The notes: generated by a model not told the origin, from the letters alone. A stretch of DNA of 64,000 nucleotides from an uncultured Clostridia bacterium (GCA_944380885.1 CALWIZ010000001.1:124001-188000); one strand, 5' to 3'; counted from the stretch's first letter, positions 7,853 to 16,895 are shown. Translations and numbers: made by a program.

Positions 7853-8857
7853 ATGTTTCTGGAAAACATAAGAACCGTAAGCGAAAAAAACGAGCGGCTT
7901 ATTCTCTGCGAAAGGGCGGCGTTCTGCACGGAATCAAAGGGAAGAAAAAATCCGGAACCGGAATGTGAGATACGCACCTGCTATCAGCGCGACCGGGACA
8001 GGATAATACACTGCAAGGCGTTCAGACGGCTTAAGCATAAAACGCAGGTGTTTTTATCTCCAGAGTCTGACCATTACAGGACAAGGCTTACCCACACGCT
8101 TGAGGTTTCCCAGATAGCGAGGACAATAGCGAGAGCTCTTCGCCTTAACGAAGACCTTACGGAAGCGGTGGCTCTCGGTCACGATTTAGGCCATACACCT
8201 TTCGGTCACGCAGGAGAGCGCGCTCTTAAAGAGCTTACGGATACCGGCTTTGCCCATTACGAGCAGAGCGTGCGTGTCTTAGAGCGGCTTGAAAAGGAGG
8301 GTAAGGGGCTCAACCTTACATACGAGGTGCTGGACGGGATACTTCACCATACCGTAGGCGAGCAGGCTCATACACTTGAGGGGCGCATAGTCCGTATGGC
8401 GGACAGGGTGGCATATATAAACCACGATATAGACGACGCCGTAAGAGCCGGAGTAATATCCGAAAGCGATATTCCCGAGGAGATAACGCGGGTTTTGGGG
8501 CATACAAAAAGCGAGCGCATAAATACACTTGTTACGTCAATAGTGAAGAACAGCGTCGGCGATATAAAAATGGACGATACCACTGCCGGATATTACGATA
8601 TGCTTCACAGCTTTCTTTTTGAGAGTGTGTATAAAAATCCCGTGGCAAAATCCGAGGAAACAAAGGTTTCAGGAATAGTCGAGGGACTTTTGAAGTATTA
8701 TAAGAATAACGCGCTTAAAATGCCGCCGGAGTATCTCGCGATAGCGGAAAACGAGGGCCTTGAGCGCGCGATAACCGATTATATAGCCGGAATGACAGAT
8801 CATTACGCTATTACGGTATATTCCGATATATATATTCCGAAAGCGTGGTCAATATAA
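7853..8857 (+). CDS. dgt: Deoxyguanosinetriphosphate triphosphohydrolase-like HD protein
   Basis: 334 aa HD-superfamily enzyme of the dGTPase type, hydrolysing dNTPs to deoxynucleoside and triphosphate. Metal-binding signatures are present: RTRLTHTLEVSQIART (about residues 77-92, first His), ALGHDLGHTPFGHAGE (about 106-121, HD motif) and IVRMADRVAYINHDIDD (about 181-197). The N-terminal RDRDRIIHCKAFRRLKHKTQVF block is also typical. Start ATG 7853 lies behind AAAGGGGCTG. The position immediately upstream of dnaG and rpoD is common in Clostridia and Bacilli and links dNTP control with replication genes. Confidence 0.93.
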   Translation: MFLENIRTVSEKNERLILCERAAFCTESKGRKNPEPECEIRTCYQRDRDRIIHCKAFRRLKHKTQVFLSPESDHYRTRLTHTLEVSQIARTIARALRLNEDLTEAVALGHDLGHTPFGHAGERALKELTDTGFAHYEQSVRVLERLEKEGKGLNLTYEVLDGILHHTVGEQAHTLEGRIVRMADRVAYINHDIDDAVRAGVISESDIPEEITRVLGHTKSERINTLVTSIVKNSVGDIKMDDTTAGYYDMLHSFLFESVYKNPVAKSEETKVSGIVEGLLKYYKNNALKMPPEYLAIAENEGLERAITDYIAGMTDHYAITVYSDIYIPKAWSI

Positions 8858-8875
8858 TATAAAGGAGGCGGTTTA

Positions 8876-10648
8876 ATGATACCGGAAGACATAATAAATG
8901 AAATCAAATACCGGAATGACATAGAAACCGCCGTTTCACAGTATGTGAATTTAAAGCGCAGGGGAAAAAATCTTGTGGGGCTGTGTCCTTTTCACAGCGA
9001 AAAAACACCGTCCTTTACGGTTTATCCGGAAAACGGCTCATTTTACTGCTTTGGCTGCGGGGTCGGCGGCGATGTGTTTACCTTTACCGGGCTTATAGAG
9101 AACCTTGATTATATTGAGGCGGTCAAGCTGCTGGCGGAGCGCTCGGGCGTAACGCTTCCGCAGGACGGCTACGACGATTCAATGCAGCGGCTCAAAAATA
9201 AGATTTACGATATAAACCGCGATACTGCCCGCTTTTTTCACAGCTATCTTATGTCGCCTGATGGCAAATGGGCGCTTGATTATCTTACGGGCAGAGGACT
9301 TACGCTTAAAACAATAAGGCATTTCGGTCTCGGCGCGGCGCCCGACTCGTGGGATATGCTGATTAAGCACTTAAAGGGAAAAGGCTATTCCGAAAGCGAT
9401 ATGATTGCCGCGAACGTAGTCGGCAAAAGCCAGCGCGGAACGCTTTACGACCGTTTCAGAAAAAGGGTTATGTTCCCGATAATAAATATAAGGGGAAATA
9501 TAATCGCTTTCAGCGGCAGGGCAATGCCGGGTGAGGACAAGCAGGGCGGTAAATACGTAAATACTTCGGATACTCCGGTTTATAAAAAAAGCGCTAACCT
9601 TTTCGGTATGAATTTCGCTAAAAATTCCTGTTCTGAGCGTATAATACTTGTAGAAGGCAATATGGATGTAATAACCCTTCATCAGGCAGGATTTACAAAT
9701 ACAGTTGCGCCTTTAGGCACTGCGTTTACGTCTGAACAGGTAAATCTGCTTGCAAGATATACAAAGGAAATAGTGCTGACGCTTGACGCCGACGCGGCCG
9801 GTCAGAAGGCGATAAGGCGCGCGTCCGAGCTGCTTGCCGATTCGGGGCTTAAGGTAAGGGTCATAACTATACCTGACGGCAAGGACCCTGACGAATATAT
9901 AAAGAAAAACGGCAGTGACCGTTTCGCGGCGCTGCTCCAAGGCGCTGTAAGCGATATGGAATATAAGCTGCTCACGGCAGCCGGTGACATTGATACGTCA
10001 AACGACGACGGCAGGCTCAGATATATTTCCGCCGCGGCGGAAATAGTGGCGCAGAGCGACGATATGATAACCCGTGATATATATATCGGGAGACTTTCTG
10101 AAAAATACGGCGTTTCAAGGACAGCGCTTACCGCGAAAATAGACGAGATAAGAAAACGCAACGCAAAGTCGAAAAAGAAAAAGGAAATTTCAGATATTAT
10201 CCGTCCTAAAATTTCAAAGGACGATATAAATCCCGAAAGGCAGAAATCTGTGAAGGCTACTGCGGCTGAGGAAACGCTTATAGCGGTGCTGCTTAAAAAT
10301 CCGGATTTCTACGTTACGGCAAAGGAACAGCTTCCGCCCGAAAAAATGGTTACATCGCTTAACCGCAGAATATACGAAACAATTATTTCGGTGCTTGAGA
10401 GCGGAAGAAATCTTGATGTTTCGGTTTTCGCACAGACTCTGCTTCCGGCGGAGCTCGGGTATCTCGTATCGCTGCAAAACAGCGAAAAAGCCGATAAAAA
10501 CCCTGAAATTGTATTAAAAGATTGTATAAGGGTAATATTAGAAGAGGAAATGTCAGCATTCGTGCGTAACAGCGCGGCAGCCGATACCGAGGACTGGGCA
10601 GCAAATCTGCAGAGTCTTATAGATAAAAAATCAAAGGGGAAAATATAA
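8876..10648 (+). CDS. dnaG: DNA primase
   Basis: 590 aa primase that makes RNA primers for replication. Domains in order: N-terminal CHC2 zinc finger (C37, H40, C58, C61 within CPFH and CFGC), catalytic core, Toprim domain ([16 protein letters not shown], about residues 258-273, and [12 protein letters not shown], about 302-313), and a C-terminal DnaB-helicase-binding region. Start ATG 8876 with AAAGGAGGCGG upstream. The stop codon TAA overlaps the rpoD start (TAATG), so translation is coupled. All metal-binding acidic residues appear intact. Confidence 0.98.
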   Translation: MIPEDIINEIKYRNDIETAVSQYVNLKRRGKNLVGLCPFHSEKTPSFTVYPENGSFYCFGCGVGGDVFTFTGLIENLDYIEAVKLLAERSGVTLPQDGYDDSMQRLKNKIYDINRDTARFFHSYLMSPDGKWALDYLTGRGLTLKTIRHFGLGAAPDSWDMLIKHLKGKGYSESDMIAANVVGKSQRGTLYDRFRKRVMFPIINIRGNIIAFSGRAMPGEDKQGGKYVNTSDTPVYKKSANLFGMNFAKNSCSERIILVEGNMDVITLHQAGFTNTVAPLGTAFTSEQVNLLARYTKEIVLTLDADAAGQKAIRRASELLADSGLKVRVITIPDGKDPDEYIKKNGSDRFAALLQGAVSDMEYKLLTAAGDIDTSNDDGRLRYISAAAEIVAQSDDMITRDIYIGRLSEKYGVSRTALTAKIDEIRKRNAKSKKKKEISDIIRPKISKDDINPERQKSVKATAAEETLIAVLLKNPDFYVTAKEQLPPEKMVTSLNRRIYETIISVLESGRNLDVSVFAQTLLPAELGYLVSLQNSEKADKNPEIVLKDCIRVILEEEMSAFVRNSAAADTEDWAANLQSLIDKKSKGKI

Positions 10649-11718
10649 TGGAAAAGAATAAAAAAGAGCAGGAAAAAAATTTGACCGGTAAGGAAAATAA
10701 CGATATTTACGCGCAGGAAGAAGAAAAGGATCTCACAATAGACGATATTGAAAACGCGCCTGACGATCCGGAGGAGCTTTTTTCAGAGCCCCCCACACTT
10801 GACATTGATTTTGACGAAGAGCCCACCGACGATGAGCTTAAGCTTGAGGAAATGGACGTTGACGCGTTAAGTGATGACCTGAATTTTGATAATATGAACC
10901 TTGATGATCCGGTCAAGATTTATCTGCGTGAGATAGGCAGGGTGCCGCTGCTTTCGTCAGACGAGGAAATCGAGCTCGCGGTTAAAATATCGGAGGGCAA
11001 TCAGCAGGCAAAGCAGCGTCTTACGGAGGCAAATCTGCGTCTTGTCGTAAGCATCGCGAAAAAGTATGTCGGCAGGGGAATGTATTTCCTCGACCTTATA
11101 CAAGAGGGAAATGTCGGACTTATTAAAGCAGTCGACAAGTTTGATTATAAAAAAGGCTTCAAATTCTCAACCTATGCCACATGGTGGATTAGACAGGCGA
11201 TAACAAGGGCGATAGCCGATCAGGCGCGTACCATAAGAATACCCGTGCATATGGTAGAGACTATTAACCGCCTTAAAAAGGTTCAGAGTCAGCTGCTGCA
11301 CGAAAACGGTTACGAGCCGAGCGAGGAGCTCATAGCCGAGAAAATGGAGCTTCCGGTAGAGCGTGTTCGTGAGATTATGCGCGTGGCGCAGGAGCCTGTT
11401 TCGATGGAAACCCCGATAGGACCCGAGGAGGATTCCCGTCTTATGGACTTTATTCGTGACGAGGACGCTTTAGCTCCGGATGAAGCCGCCCTTAAAACCA
11501 TTACCAACGAGGATATTGACGGGGTTCTTAAAACCCTTACTCCGAGAGAGGAATCGGTTATAAGGCTGCGTTTCGGACTTCAGGACGGCAGGTGCCATAC
11601 GCTTGAGGAAGTCGGCACGGAATTCAATGTTACAAGGGAGCGTATACGCCAGATTGAGGCGAAGGCTTTAAGAAAGCTGCGTCATCCGGTAAGAAGCAAC
11701 AAATTCAAGGTCAGATAA
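10648..11718 (+). CDS. rpoD: RNA polymerase primary sigma factor (sigma-A)
   Basis: 356 aa housekeeping sigma factor. An acidic N-terminal region (about residues 1-85) is followed by region 1.2 ([17 protein letters not shown]), region 2 ([20 protein letters not shown], then [17 protein letters not shown] for -10 recognition), region 3 and region 4 ([18 protein letters not shown] for -35 contact). It overlaps the dnaG stop by one base, the classical macromolecular-synthesis operon order. A short hairpin overlaps its stop codon. The many TTGACA/TATAAT boxes in this window fit such a factor. Confidence 0.98.
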   Translation: MEKNKKEQEKNLTGKENNDIYAQEEEKDLTIDDIENAPDDPEELFSEPPTLDIDFDEEPTDDELKLEEMDVDALSDDLNFDNMNLDDPVKIYLREIGRVPLLSSDEEIELAVKISEGNQQAKQRLTEANLRLVVSIAKKYVGRGMYFLDLIQEGNVGLIKAVDKFDYKKGFKFSTYATWWIRQAITRAIADQARTIRIPVHMVETINRLKKVQSQLLHENGYEPSEELIAEKMELPVERVREIMRVAQEPVSMETPIGPEEDSRLMDFIRDEDALAPDEAALKTITNEDIDGVLKTLTPREESVIRLRFGLQDGRCHTLEEVGTEFNVTRERIRQIEAKALRKLRHPVRSNKFKVR

Positions 11719-11734
11719 GGCGTCCCGCCTTTTT
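11717..11734 (+). terminator. Weak intrinsic terminator overlapping the rpoD stop
   Basis: AAGGCG-TCC-CGCCTT stem-loop followed by TTT; a second small hairpin GGACG/CGTCC (about 11739-11751) follows, and a T7 run occurs at about 11761. Probably partial termination, since two genes continue downstream with good ribosome binding sites. Confidence 0.45.
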
Positions 11735-11787
11735 CGCAGGACGCTTCGTCCCTTACAGCGTTTTTTTACATAAGGAGCATAAATCAA

Positions 11788-12042
11788 ATGGAATTTTCAT
11801 ATAAAACTAAAGGAGTATGTTCAAGAGCTATCCATATAGAAGAGGAAAACGGTATTGTTAAATCCGTAAAATTTGACGGCGGGTGCAGCGGCAACACACA
11901 GGGCGTTGCGGCACTGGTCAGAGGAATGAGCATTGACGAGGTTATAGGCAGGCTTTCCGGAATAAAATGCGGATTCAAAAGTACTTCCTGTCCGGATCAG
12001 CTTGCGAAAGCGCTTGAAGAGTATAAAAACCGCAAAGGGTGA
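11788..12042 (+). CDS. TSCPD domain protein (TIGR03905 family)
   Basis: 84 aa single-domain protein. The TSCPD module, named for the STSCPDQLAKAL motif seen here near residue 69, is also found at the C-terminus of class II ribonucleotide reductases and in small stand-alone Clostridial proteins of unknown function. The GVCSRAIHIEEENG and FDGGCSGNTQGV segments provide further cysteines (C11, C33, C61, C68) that could bind metal. ATG 11788 follows AAGGAG. It overlaps the next gene by four bases (GTGA). Confidence 0.85.
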   Translation: MEFSYKTKGVCSRAIHIEEENGIVKSVKFDGGCSGNTQGVAALVRGMSIDEVIGRLSGIKCGFKSTSCPDQLAKALEEYKNRKG

Positions 12043-12590
12043 ATAAGTTGAATACGGATATTGATATTAAAATCGCGGGTGACAAGCCGTCTGAGGACAT
12101 AAAAAAACGAAACGAGAAAAAGGAAGAAACGGCGGAGCCTAAAAAGGCGGATTCGCAGAATGCCAGAAAGCTCGGAAGGATAATCGCGGAGAAGTTTATC
12201 AAAGATGCCGAGGATACAGAAGTTACTGATGATTCAGCGGATTTTGAGATGATTATTCAAAGGCGGCTGCTGCTTTCATTTACGGCAACGGTCGGGTTCG
12301 AGCAATACTGTTCGGACGACGCTCTTTGCGGTATAGCGCAGAAGAGCTTTATAGACACGCTCAAAAAACATAGCGCCGAGCTTTATAAATCATCGAGCGA
12401 TACCGGAGCCTTTTCGTTTTATTATCTCGCGTACCGTCGCGGCAGCGAGATAGACCGCAGAATAGGACAGACCTTCGCTATGCTCTGTTCGCATGACGGC
12501 GATCCGGTTTATCAGGAACTCGGAGAGGCGCTTTACTGCTGGTTCCTTTCCGCGGTTAAAAAGGCCGCAAAAGAGCTTTCACTTATTTGA
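12039..12590 (+). CDS. Uncharacterised protein, unknown function
   Basis: 183 aa that I do not recognise. The first 60 residues are very charged (Lys/Glu/Asp) and probably disordered. The rest, from about residue 65 (DFEMIIQRRLLLSFTATVGF), looks like an all-helical globular domain without membrane segments. The open frame starts with GTG at 12039 overlapping the upstream stop; TTG at 12048, behind AAAGGGTGA, is an equally plausible start. It is the last gene of the dnaG-rpoD transcription unit and is closed by a strong bidirectional terminator. Conserved placement after rpoD should be testable in relatives. Confidence 0.7.
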   Translation: MNKLNTDIDIKIAGDKPSEDIKKRNEKKEETAEPKKADSQNARKLGRIIAEKFIKDAEDTEVTDDSADFEMIIQRRLLLSFTATVGFEQYCSDDALCGIAQKSFIDTLKKHSAELYKSSSDTGAFSFYYLAYRRGSEIDRRIGQTFAMLCSHDGDPVYQELGEALYCWFLSAVKKAAKELSLI

Positions 12591-12594
12591 CATA

Positions 12595-12636
12595 AAAATT
12601 CCCCTGTCTTCATATTTTAAGACAGGGGAATTTTTT
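12595..12636 (+). terminator. Strong bidirectional intrinsic terminator
   Basis: A 16-bp perfect stem AAAATTCCCCTGTCTT (12595-12610)/AAGACAGGGGAATTTT (12619-12634) with an 8-base loop and T-run on both strands. Confidence 0.92.
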
Positions 12637-12652
12637 ATCGGGAGGTTTTTTT

Positions 12653-13387
12653 GTGCCTGTTATTTATTTAAGCCCTTCAACTCAGGAGTTTAATCCGTAT
12701 GCCGGCGGCGGAAACGAGGAATTTTATATGAATCTTGTGGCAGACGCCATGGAACCGTATCTTGTTGCGAGCGGGATACAGTTTGTCAGAAATACGCCTG
12801 ATATGACCGCCGCCACTTCGATAGCGGCGTCAAACGCCGGAAATTACGATCTGCATCTCGCGCTTCACTCAAACGCCGTAGGCAGCGGAAATCCTACGGT
12901 AAGGGGAAGCGAGGTTTATTATTATCCTACCAGTGTAAACGGAAAACGGCTCGCGGATATTATAGCCGATAATCTTCAGGTGATTTATCCGCTTCCCGAT
13001 AAGGTGAAGACCGTGCCGACAACAAGGCTCGGAGAAGTAGCAAAGGTCAGGGCTCCGGCGGTGCTGGTTGAGCTTGCCTACCACGATAATCCCGAGGACG
13101 CCGACTGGATAAGGAACAATATAGATGAGATAGCGCGCAGCCTTGTACTTTCGCTTACCGAGTATTTCGGGATACCGTTTAATATGCCGCAGCCGATTTC
13201 GACAGGATATGTTGTCACAAAAGGCTCAAATCTCAATCTGCGTTCTGGGCCGTCCCTTTCAGCACCGATAATCGGAAAAATTCCGAACGGCTCGGAGGTG
13301 GTTATATATAACCGTTTGCCCGACTGGGACTTAATAGGCTACGGAGGTAAAACCGGATACGCAAAAAACAACTTTATTTCTGCTTGA
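12653..13387 (+). CDS. N-acetylmuramoyl-L-alanine amidase with SH3 domain
   Basis: 244 aa. Residues about 1-178 form an Amidase_3 (zinc-dependent, LytC/AmiC-like) domain: YLSPSTQEFNPYAGGG near the start, the DLHLALHSNA motif (about 62-71) with a zinc histidine, and VRAPAVLVELAYHDNP (about 130-145) with the catalytic Glu. Residues about 185-244 form a bacterial SH3 domain (TKGSNLNLRSGPSLSAPIIG). The enzyme cleaves the amide bond between MurNAc and the stem peptide. No signal peptide is seen, which is unusual for a wall hydrolase unless it is exported otherwise or acts in the mother cell or after lysis. Start GTG 12653 behind GGGAGG. Confidence 0.9.
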   Translation: MPVIYLSPSTQEFNPYAGGGNEEFYMNLVADAMEPYLVASGIQFVRNTPDMTAATSIAASNAGNYDLHLALHSNAVGSGNPTVRGSEVYYYPTSVNGKRLADIIADNLQVIYPLPDKVKTVPTTRLGEVAKVRAPAVLVELAYHDNPEDADWIRNNIDEIARSLVLSLTEYFGIPFNMPQPISTGYVVTKGSNLNLRSGPSLSAPIIGKIPNGSEVVIYNRLPDWDLIGYGGKTGYAKNNFISA

Positions 13388-13393
13388 GTTCAG

Positions 13394-13426
13394 GGCGTTT
13401 TGTGTTTTTGGCGCAAAACGCCTTTT
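13394..13426 (+). terminator. Intrinsic terminator after the amidase gene
   Basis: Stem GGCGTTTT (13394-13401)/AAAACGCC (13415-13422) with T-run TTTT following. Confidence 0.75.
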
Positions 13427-13431
13427 CGGTA

Positions 13432-13460
13432 TTGTAAAAACGGAAAAGATGTGCTAAAAT
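13432..13460 (+). promoter_or_regulatory. Promoter of the zinc-ribbon/Ser-rich protein gene
   Basis: TTGTAA (13432-13437), 17-base spacer, TAAAAT (13455-13460), 30 bases ahead of the ATG. Confidence 0.65.
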
Positions 13461-13490
13461 CATTAAAAAGAATAATTCAGAGGTGTAAAA

Positions 13491-14225
13491 ATGGAAAAGC
13501 AGTCTGTTTGCAGTAACTGCGGAAGAAAATACGGCGGAGGTCTTAAAAGGTGCCCTGAATGCGGAAAAATGACCCCTCCGGATATCAAAAAGATAACTGC
13601 GGTCGCGGTTTCGGTCGTCGTAGTGACATCGGCAGGTATGGGCTTTGTTTTCGGCATAGATGAAGACAGTGATATTTCACAGCGGCCTGACAGTGCCGTA
13701 TCGGGGAATTATTCGTCTGATTATGCTTATAATTCGTGGACAGGCTCTTACGGAGACGACGGTTATTCTTCTTTTTTGCCGAACAGCGATTATGATTCGG
13801 AACATGAGGAAAGCACCGGCAGCACCGTTTCGGAAGATTCTGAGACTCAGGAGAACGGACAGACTTCATCAGAGGGTAATACATCTGAGGACAGCACTAC
13901 AAGCAGTACCCCGTCGGGAGGAAATACAGGTGATCAGAATAGCAGCTCGGTAAACGGCGATCAGAACGAAAGCCAAACAGAGAGCAGTAAGCCTGAAAGC
14001 AGCGAGCCGGAAAGCGGAGATAATGAGAGTATCGGTTCTGATAGCAGCGATGGTGAAAGTAATGAATCAGGCAGCGGGGACAATGAAAGCAGCGATTCAA
14101 GCAGTGAGGAGAACGAAAGTAATGAGTCAGACGGAAATGAATCGGAAAGCAGCGGTTCTCAAAGCGGAAATTCAGGCACTGAAGGATCGGAAGATGAACC
14201 GCCAACGGAAGAACAGGCAGAATGA
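13491..14225 (+). CDS. Zinc-ribbon membrane protein with long Ser/Glu/Asn low-complexity tail
   Basis: 244 aa of unknown function. A four-cysteine zinc ribbon (C7, C10, C21, C24: CSNCG and CPECG) is followed by one transmembrane helix (about residues 35-57) and then nearly 185 residues of hydrophilic Ser/Glu/Asp/Asn/Gly-rich sequence with drifting short repeats of the type ESNESGSGDNESSDSSSEEN. The likely topology is zinc ribbon in the cytoplasm and tail outside. The tail has no recognisable domain and no LPXTG sorting signal. Start ATG 13491 behind AGAGGTG. It could be a surface spacer, a matrix or spore-coat-like protein, or a sensor; none is supported specifically. Confidence 0.75.
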   Translation: MEKQSVCSNCGRKYGGGLKRCPECGKMTPPDIKKITAVAVSVVVVTSAGMGFVFGIDEDSDISQRPDSAVSGNYSSDYAYNSWTGSYGDDGYSSFLPNSDYDSEHEESTGSTVSEDSETQENGQTSSEGNTSEDSTTSSTPSGGNTGDQNSSSVNGDQNESQTESSKPESSEPESGDNESIGSDSSDGESNESGSGDNESSDSSSEENESNESDGNESESSGSQSGNSGTEGSEDEPPTEEQAE

Positions 14226-14497
14226 ACAGGTAAAATGACGCACGGTTACGGCGGCATTGTTTATACCGGTTATATATTTTCATATTAAAAGAGTTTTCAG
14301 TTTGCAAGCGCCGCATACGGAAATAGTTTGAAGGCAACATTGAAATAAAACTTATGGGCGTTGCTAAGGCGAAAGTACAGCGTTGAAGCCAGAAGCTTTT
14401 TACGCTGTCTTTATTTATGTAGTAAATTAAATCGCACATTCGCAATCTTTATTTCAATAGATTTTTTTGTAAACAATTAGATATAAGATAAAAAGCA
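14226..14497. other. Gene-free stretch
   Basis: No convincing frame, RNA or repeat was found in these 272 bases. The sequence becomes AT-rich toward the decayed region that follows. Confidence 0.5.
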
Positions 14498-14527
14498 TAG
14501 ACAAATAATATTTCTATATAGTATAAT
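14498..14527 (+). promoter_or_regulatory. Relic promoter in front of decayed genes
   Basis: TAGACA (14498-14503), 18-base spacer, TATAAT (14522-14527). An AAGAGG ribosome-binding-site-like sequence follows, then a frame whose start codon position reads ATA (14560). Confidence 0.5.
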
Positions 14528-14559
14528 TCTAAACAAAATTAAATAAGAGGATTTCTACA

Positions 14560-14604
14560 ATAAGTAAAATCAATATCGGTAATGCGCCTTTAAACATCCC
14601 CTGA
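14560..14604 (+). pseudogene. N-terminal stub resembling a flavin reductase (flavoredoxin) gene
   Basis: Fourteen codons read ISKINIGNAPLNIP and then a stop. With ATG in place of ATA this resembles the N-terminus of flavoredoxin-type flavin reductases (inferred by memory of the family, not by a search). The rest of that gene is absent, and MarR-like sequence begins immediately afterwards. Confidence 0.35.
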
Positions 14605-14614
14605 CTCTATGACT

Positions 14615-14897
14615 CTGATCTGCACTGAGAAAGCGAACGGCAGCAACGGCCTTGCCATGACCGCACTGACCGGTATGCTTGACCGCATGGAGTCGGCAAA
14701 GCTGATCTATCGGGACAGAGGCGACAAAGACAGGCAAAAAAATCTTATTTTTCTGACGTAAGAAGCAAAAGATCTGGAGCAGGAATATAACGAAGTAACG
14801 GAAGGAATTATATTACAAGGGATTTTCCGGGGAAGAAATAAAGCAACTTTAGAGCTATCTACACCGTATCCTGAAAAATGCGGAGGAAGTTATCTGA
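14615..14897 (+). pseudogene. Decayed MarR-family transcriptional regulator
   Basis: The frame from 14615 reads a MarR winged-helix core: the MTALTGMLDRMESAKLIYRD recognition-helix/wing region followed by DRQKNLIFLT. It is then interrupted by TAA at 14759, continues EAKDLEQEYNE, and shifts frame near 14823. After the shift the C-terminal dimerisation helix SGEEIKQL-stop-SYLHRILKNAEEVI is readable to a TGA at 14897. The N-terminal third is missing. With two internal stops, one frameshift and a deletion it cannot be functional. An intact MarR gene exists at 35018. Confidence 0.8.
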
Positions 14898-15060
14898 TGA
14901 GCGTCTGCATTATCGTCTCCTATGCACAGCGGCATAAGATACAATTATTTCAATCTTCCGTCTGTCCTGATGGCAAGAGACGGAAGCCACACACCTGACG
15001 GAACGCTCTATGTTCCTGATTGCGTATCGTACAAATATTTCTTCGGGTTAGCTTCATAAA
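14898..15060 (+). other. Unidentified gene remnant
   Basis: After the MarR relic one frame reads about 40 codons (containing SVLMARDGSHTPDGTLYVPD) up to a TAA near 15058, without a start codon or ribosome binding site. It looks like the C-terminal scrap of another gene, but I do not recognise it. Confidence 0.3.
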
Positions 15061-15064
15061 ACAA

Positions 15065-15098
15065 AAGAACACTTACCGGAAAATCAGTAAGTGTTCTT
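15065..15098. terminator. Bidirectional terminator for the DUF3810 gene
   Basis: 12-bp stem AAGAACACTTAC (15065-15076)/GTAAGTGTTCTT (15087-15098) with a T-rich flank on each strand; it follows the stop of the minus-strand gene by six bases. Confidence 0.88.
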
Positions 15099-15103
15099 TT
15101 TGT

Positions 15104-16204
15104 TTATATAATATCTATATCATAATATCGGAGCATCAGCTCAACCATTAAGTTGTAGCTCAATACGCCATTTTCGTCGCGGTTGGCTTTAATAAAGGAA
15201 TCGTTGAAGCTCTGAGAGGCTTCCATTACTTCTCCTTCAAATTTGTCCCAATACTCATTTTCGTTTTTTAAATCTCTGTTCATTCCCTCACTGCAATGCG
15301 CTTTTGCCTGTGCATATAAATCCTTGTCGGCACGGTAAAGCGCGTTTATACAGTATGTATATGCAGATAAATATCCAGAGTATTCAAAGTCGGGCAGACC
15401 GCTTGTGCTACATGCAAGCCACGCTATAAAGTTACATTCGTTTTCTTTCGCTATTCCCATTGTATGCGCTATTTCGTGCGCTGCGGTATGAGGTATGCTA
15501 TACTGCGGCGCATCGGTATTGACATTAGCCTCAGATGTCCACGGACAGTATACGCCTGTTGTGGCGGTGTATGACCATAACGGGGAAAGGGCAACAGGTT
15601 TAACGCGCCATACGCCTGTTTTCAAGAAAGGATATTTCTTGCTTATATTATCGTAGCAGTTATCTGCGAGCTTTAAAATTTCCGATTGCGAAACGGTAAA
15701 TACAGTACAGCCGTTTTCGTCCTCCGGCAGAGATTCTCTTGATTTTGCCGCTTTGTCTGCAAGGTCACAGGTGACGGTATATAAATCCTCCGCCGTGTAT
15801 TCCCGGTCGGGCAGAGACATAAGCTCGCTTAAAGGCAACCGGTAATAATTAGCTCCGTGCATTACCATAAATACCAAAAATGCCAGATTTACACACCATG
15901 CGACAAACCGCACGCCTTTTTCAACCACTTTGCGTTTGTTTTGCTTTTTTACAATTCTTATTATCCAGACTATTAACAGTGTAAGCAGTATCGGCAAGGC
16001 AAGAACCACTATCAGTTCGGTAAACGAAAAAGGCAGCAGCGACATTATCCACTGAAGCGGAAAGCCGATTATCCTGAAAATCCCGCGCGACATAACATAT
16101 TCCGTAAAATAGGGAAACAACGGCAGCAGAAAATACATCAACGCCGCGACTGCCAGCGGTATTAAGCAAAAAATCCATTTAAGCCATAATGATTTTGATT
16201 TCAA
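15104..16204 (-). CDS. DUF3810 family membrane protein, putative zinc metallopeptidase
   Basis: 366 aa. Three N-terminal hydrophobic segments (about residues 10-30, 45-65 and 70-90, then 105-120) precede a soluble domain. That domain contains HTAAHEIAHTMGIAKENECN (about residues 237-256), an HExxH zinc-peptidase motif with a downstream Glu as third ligand. This is the DUF3810 arrangement; members are presumed membrane-anchored proteases without known substrate. Start TTG 16204 behind GGAAGTGATGG. It is monocistronic and flanked on both sides by decayed or gene-poor DNA. Confidence 0.85.
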   Translation of the reverse strand: MKSKSLWLKWIFCLIPLAVAALMYFLLPLFPYFTEYVMSRGIFRIIGFPLQWIMSLLPFSFTELIVVLALPILLTLLIVWIIRIVKKQNKRKVVEKGVRFVAWCVNLAFLVFMVMHGANYYRLPLSELMSLPDREYTAEDLYTVTCDLADKAAKSRESLPEDENGCTVFTVSQSEILKLADNCYDNISKKYPFLKTGVWRVKPVALSPLWSYTATTGVYCPWTSEANVNTDAPQYSIPHTAAHEIAHTMGIAKENECNFIAWLACSTSGLPDFEYSGYLSAYTYCINALYRADKDLYAQAKAHCSEGMNRDLKNENEYWDKFEGEVMEASQSFNDSFIKANRDENGVLSYNLMVELMLRYYDIDII

Positions 16205-16234
16205 ACCATCACTTCCGTTTTTATATTCATAATT

Positions 16235-16264
16235 ATTCTATCATATTACTATGAGTTAAAACAA
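16235..16264 (-). promoter_or_regulatory. Possible promoter of the DUF3810 gene
   Basis: Minus-strand TTGTTT (16264-16259), 18-base spacer, TAGAAT (16240-16235). Confidence 0.45.
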
Positions 16265-16862
16265 GATTAAAAATTGATATTTCATTTGTAAAAAATAAAA
16301 AGATCTTGAACATAAAGCGGCTCCGAGCCTTATTTGCTTTGTCTCGAAAATTCGGAGGGGCTCTTAGTGTGTGCAGTTTGCATAGGCAAAAATAATGGAA
16401 TAGGAGCGCGTCTGGGTCTATGCCCTGATTGTAATAGTTGATCTTATTATTCTTTCTTAAAATTAATCGAAGACAAATTAGGAATATTTTTAATTTGCAT
16501 TGTTTTTTATCCCATCTTTCCGCAAGATAGAATATTGCAGATAATCACAAATTTTCCCTGCAAGTTTTGAACCACCACGGATTCTTATCTCCAAAGTCAA
16601 TCCGTTTTTTAAAATAACTCTACTGCTTACAGGGTTAAGAGGATTATGATAAGAAAAAATACTGTTAAATCAAATCTTAAAGAAATAATTAATGCTTTGG
16701 TAGTGTCTGTGGTGATTTCTTTGTTCCAGTATTGCTTTTTTATTGCGTAACCAATGCAAATACTTTCAATTTCTTCGTTTTTGCAGTAAAAGCAACCGTT
16801 CAGTTTTGATTTACTGCGTTCTGCTGTGATGTACTATTTTTTCCTATTCATATGGATATAAA
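16265..16862. other. Gene-poor stretch with possible relics
   Basis: About 600 bases with no convincing gene except the tiny frame at 16367. On the minus strand a start-less frame (about 16830 down to 16660) carries a CFYCKNEEIESICIGY stretch and ends in a hydrophobic tail. This suggests a decayed gene, but nothing can be identified. Confidence 0.4.
16367..16441 (+). CDS. Possible 24-residue zinc-knuckle microprotein
   Basis: GTG-initiated frame behind GGAGGGG with a seven-base spacing. The product has two CxxC pairs (CAVC and CPDC) separated by 14 residues, a complete zinc-knuckle pattern. It may be a real small protein or a fragment of a larger ribbon protein; conservation is the only decisive test. 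Confidence 0.25.
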   Translation: MCAVCIGKNNGIGARLGLCPDCNS

Positions 16863-16892
16863 AAAGTGACCGACATTAAAATCGGTCACTTT
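16863..16892 (-). terminator. Original tRNA(fMet) terminator, displaced by element insertion
   Basis: Stem AAAGTGACCGA (16863-16873)/TCGGTCACTTT (16882-16892). On the minus strand a T-run follows. It lies four bases past the CCA of the duplicated tRNA 3' end (16896-16940), exactly where the pre-integration tRNA gene would have terminated. Confidence 0.8.
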
Positions 16893-16895
16893 ATA

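Noticed and set aside
13897..14445. 182-codon minus-strand frame opposite the Ser-rich gene
   Set aside because: Composition (His/Cys/Arg-rich) is the complement of a Ser/Glu-repeat coding sequence; no start signal.
16660..16830. Minus-strand zinc-ribbon-like gene
   Set aside because: No start codon or ribosome binding site, interrupted upstream by a stop; at most a relic.
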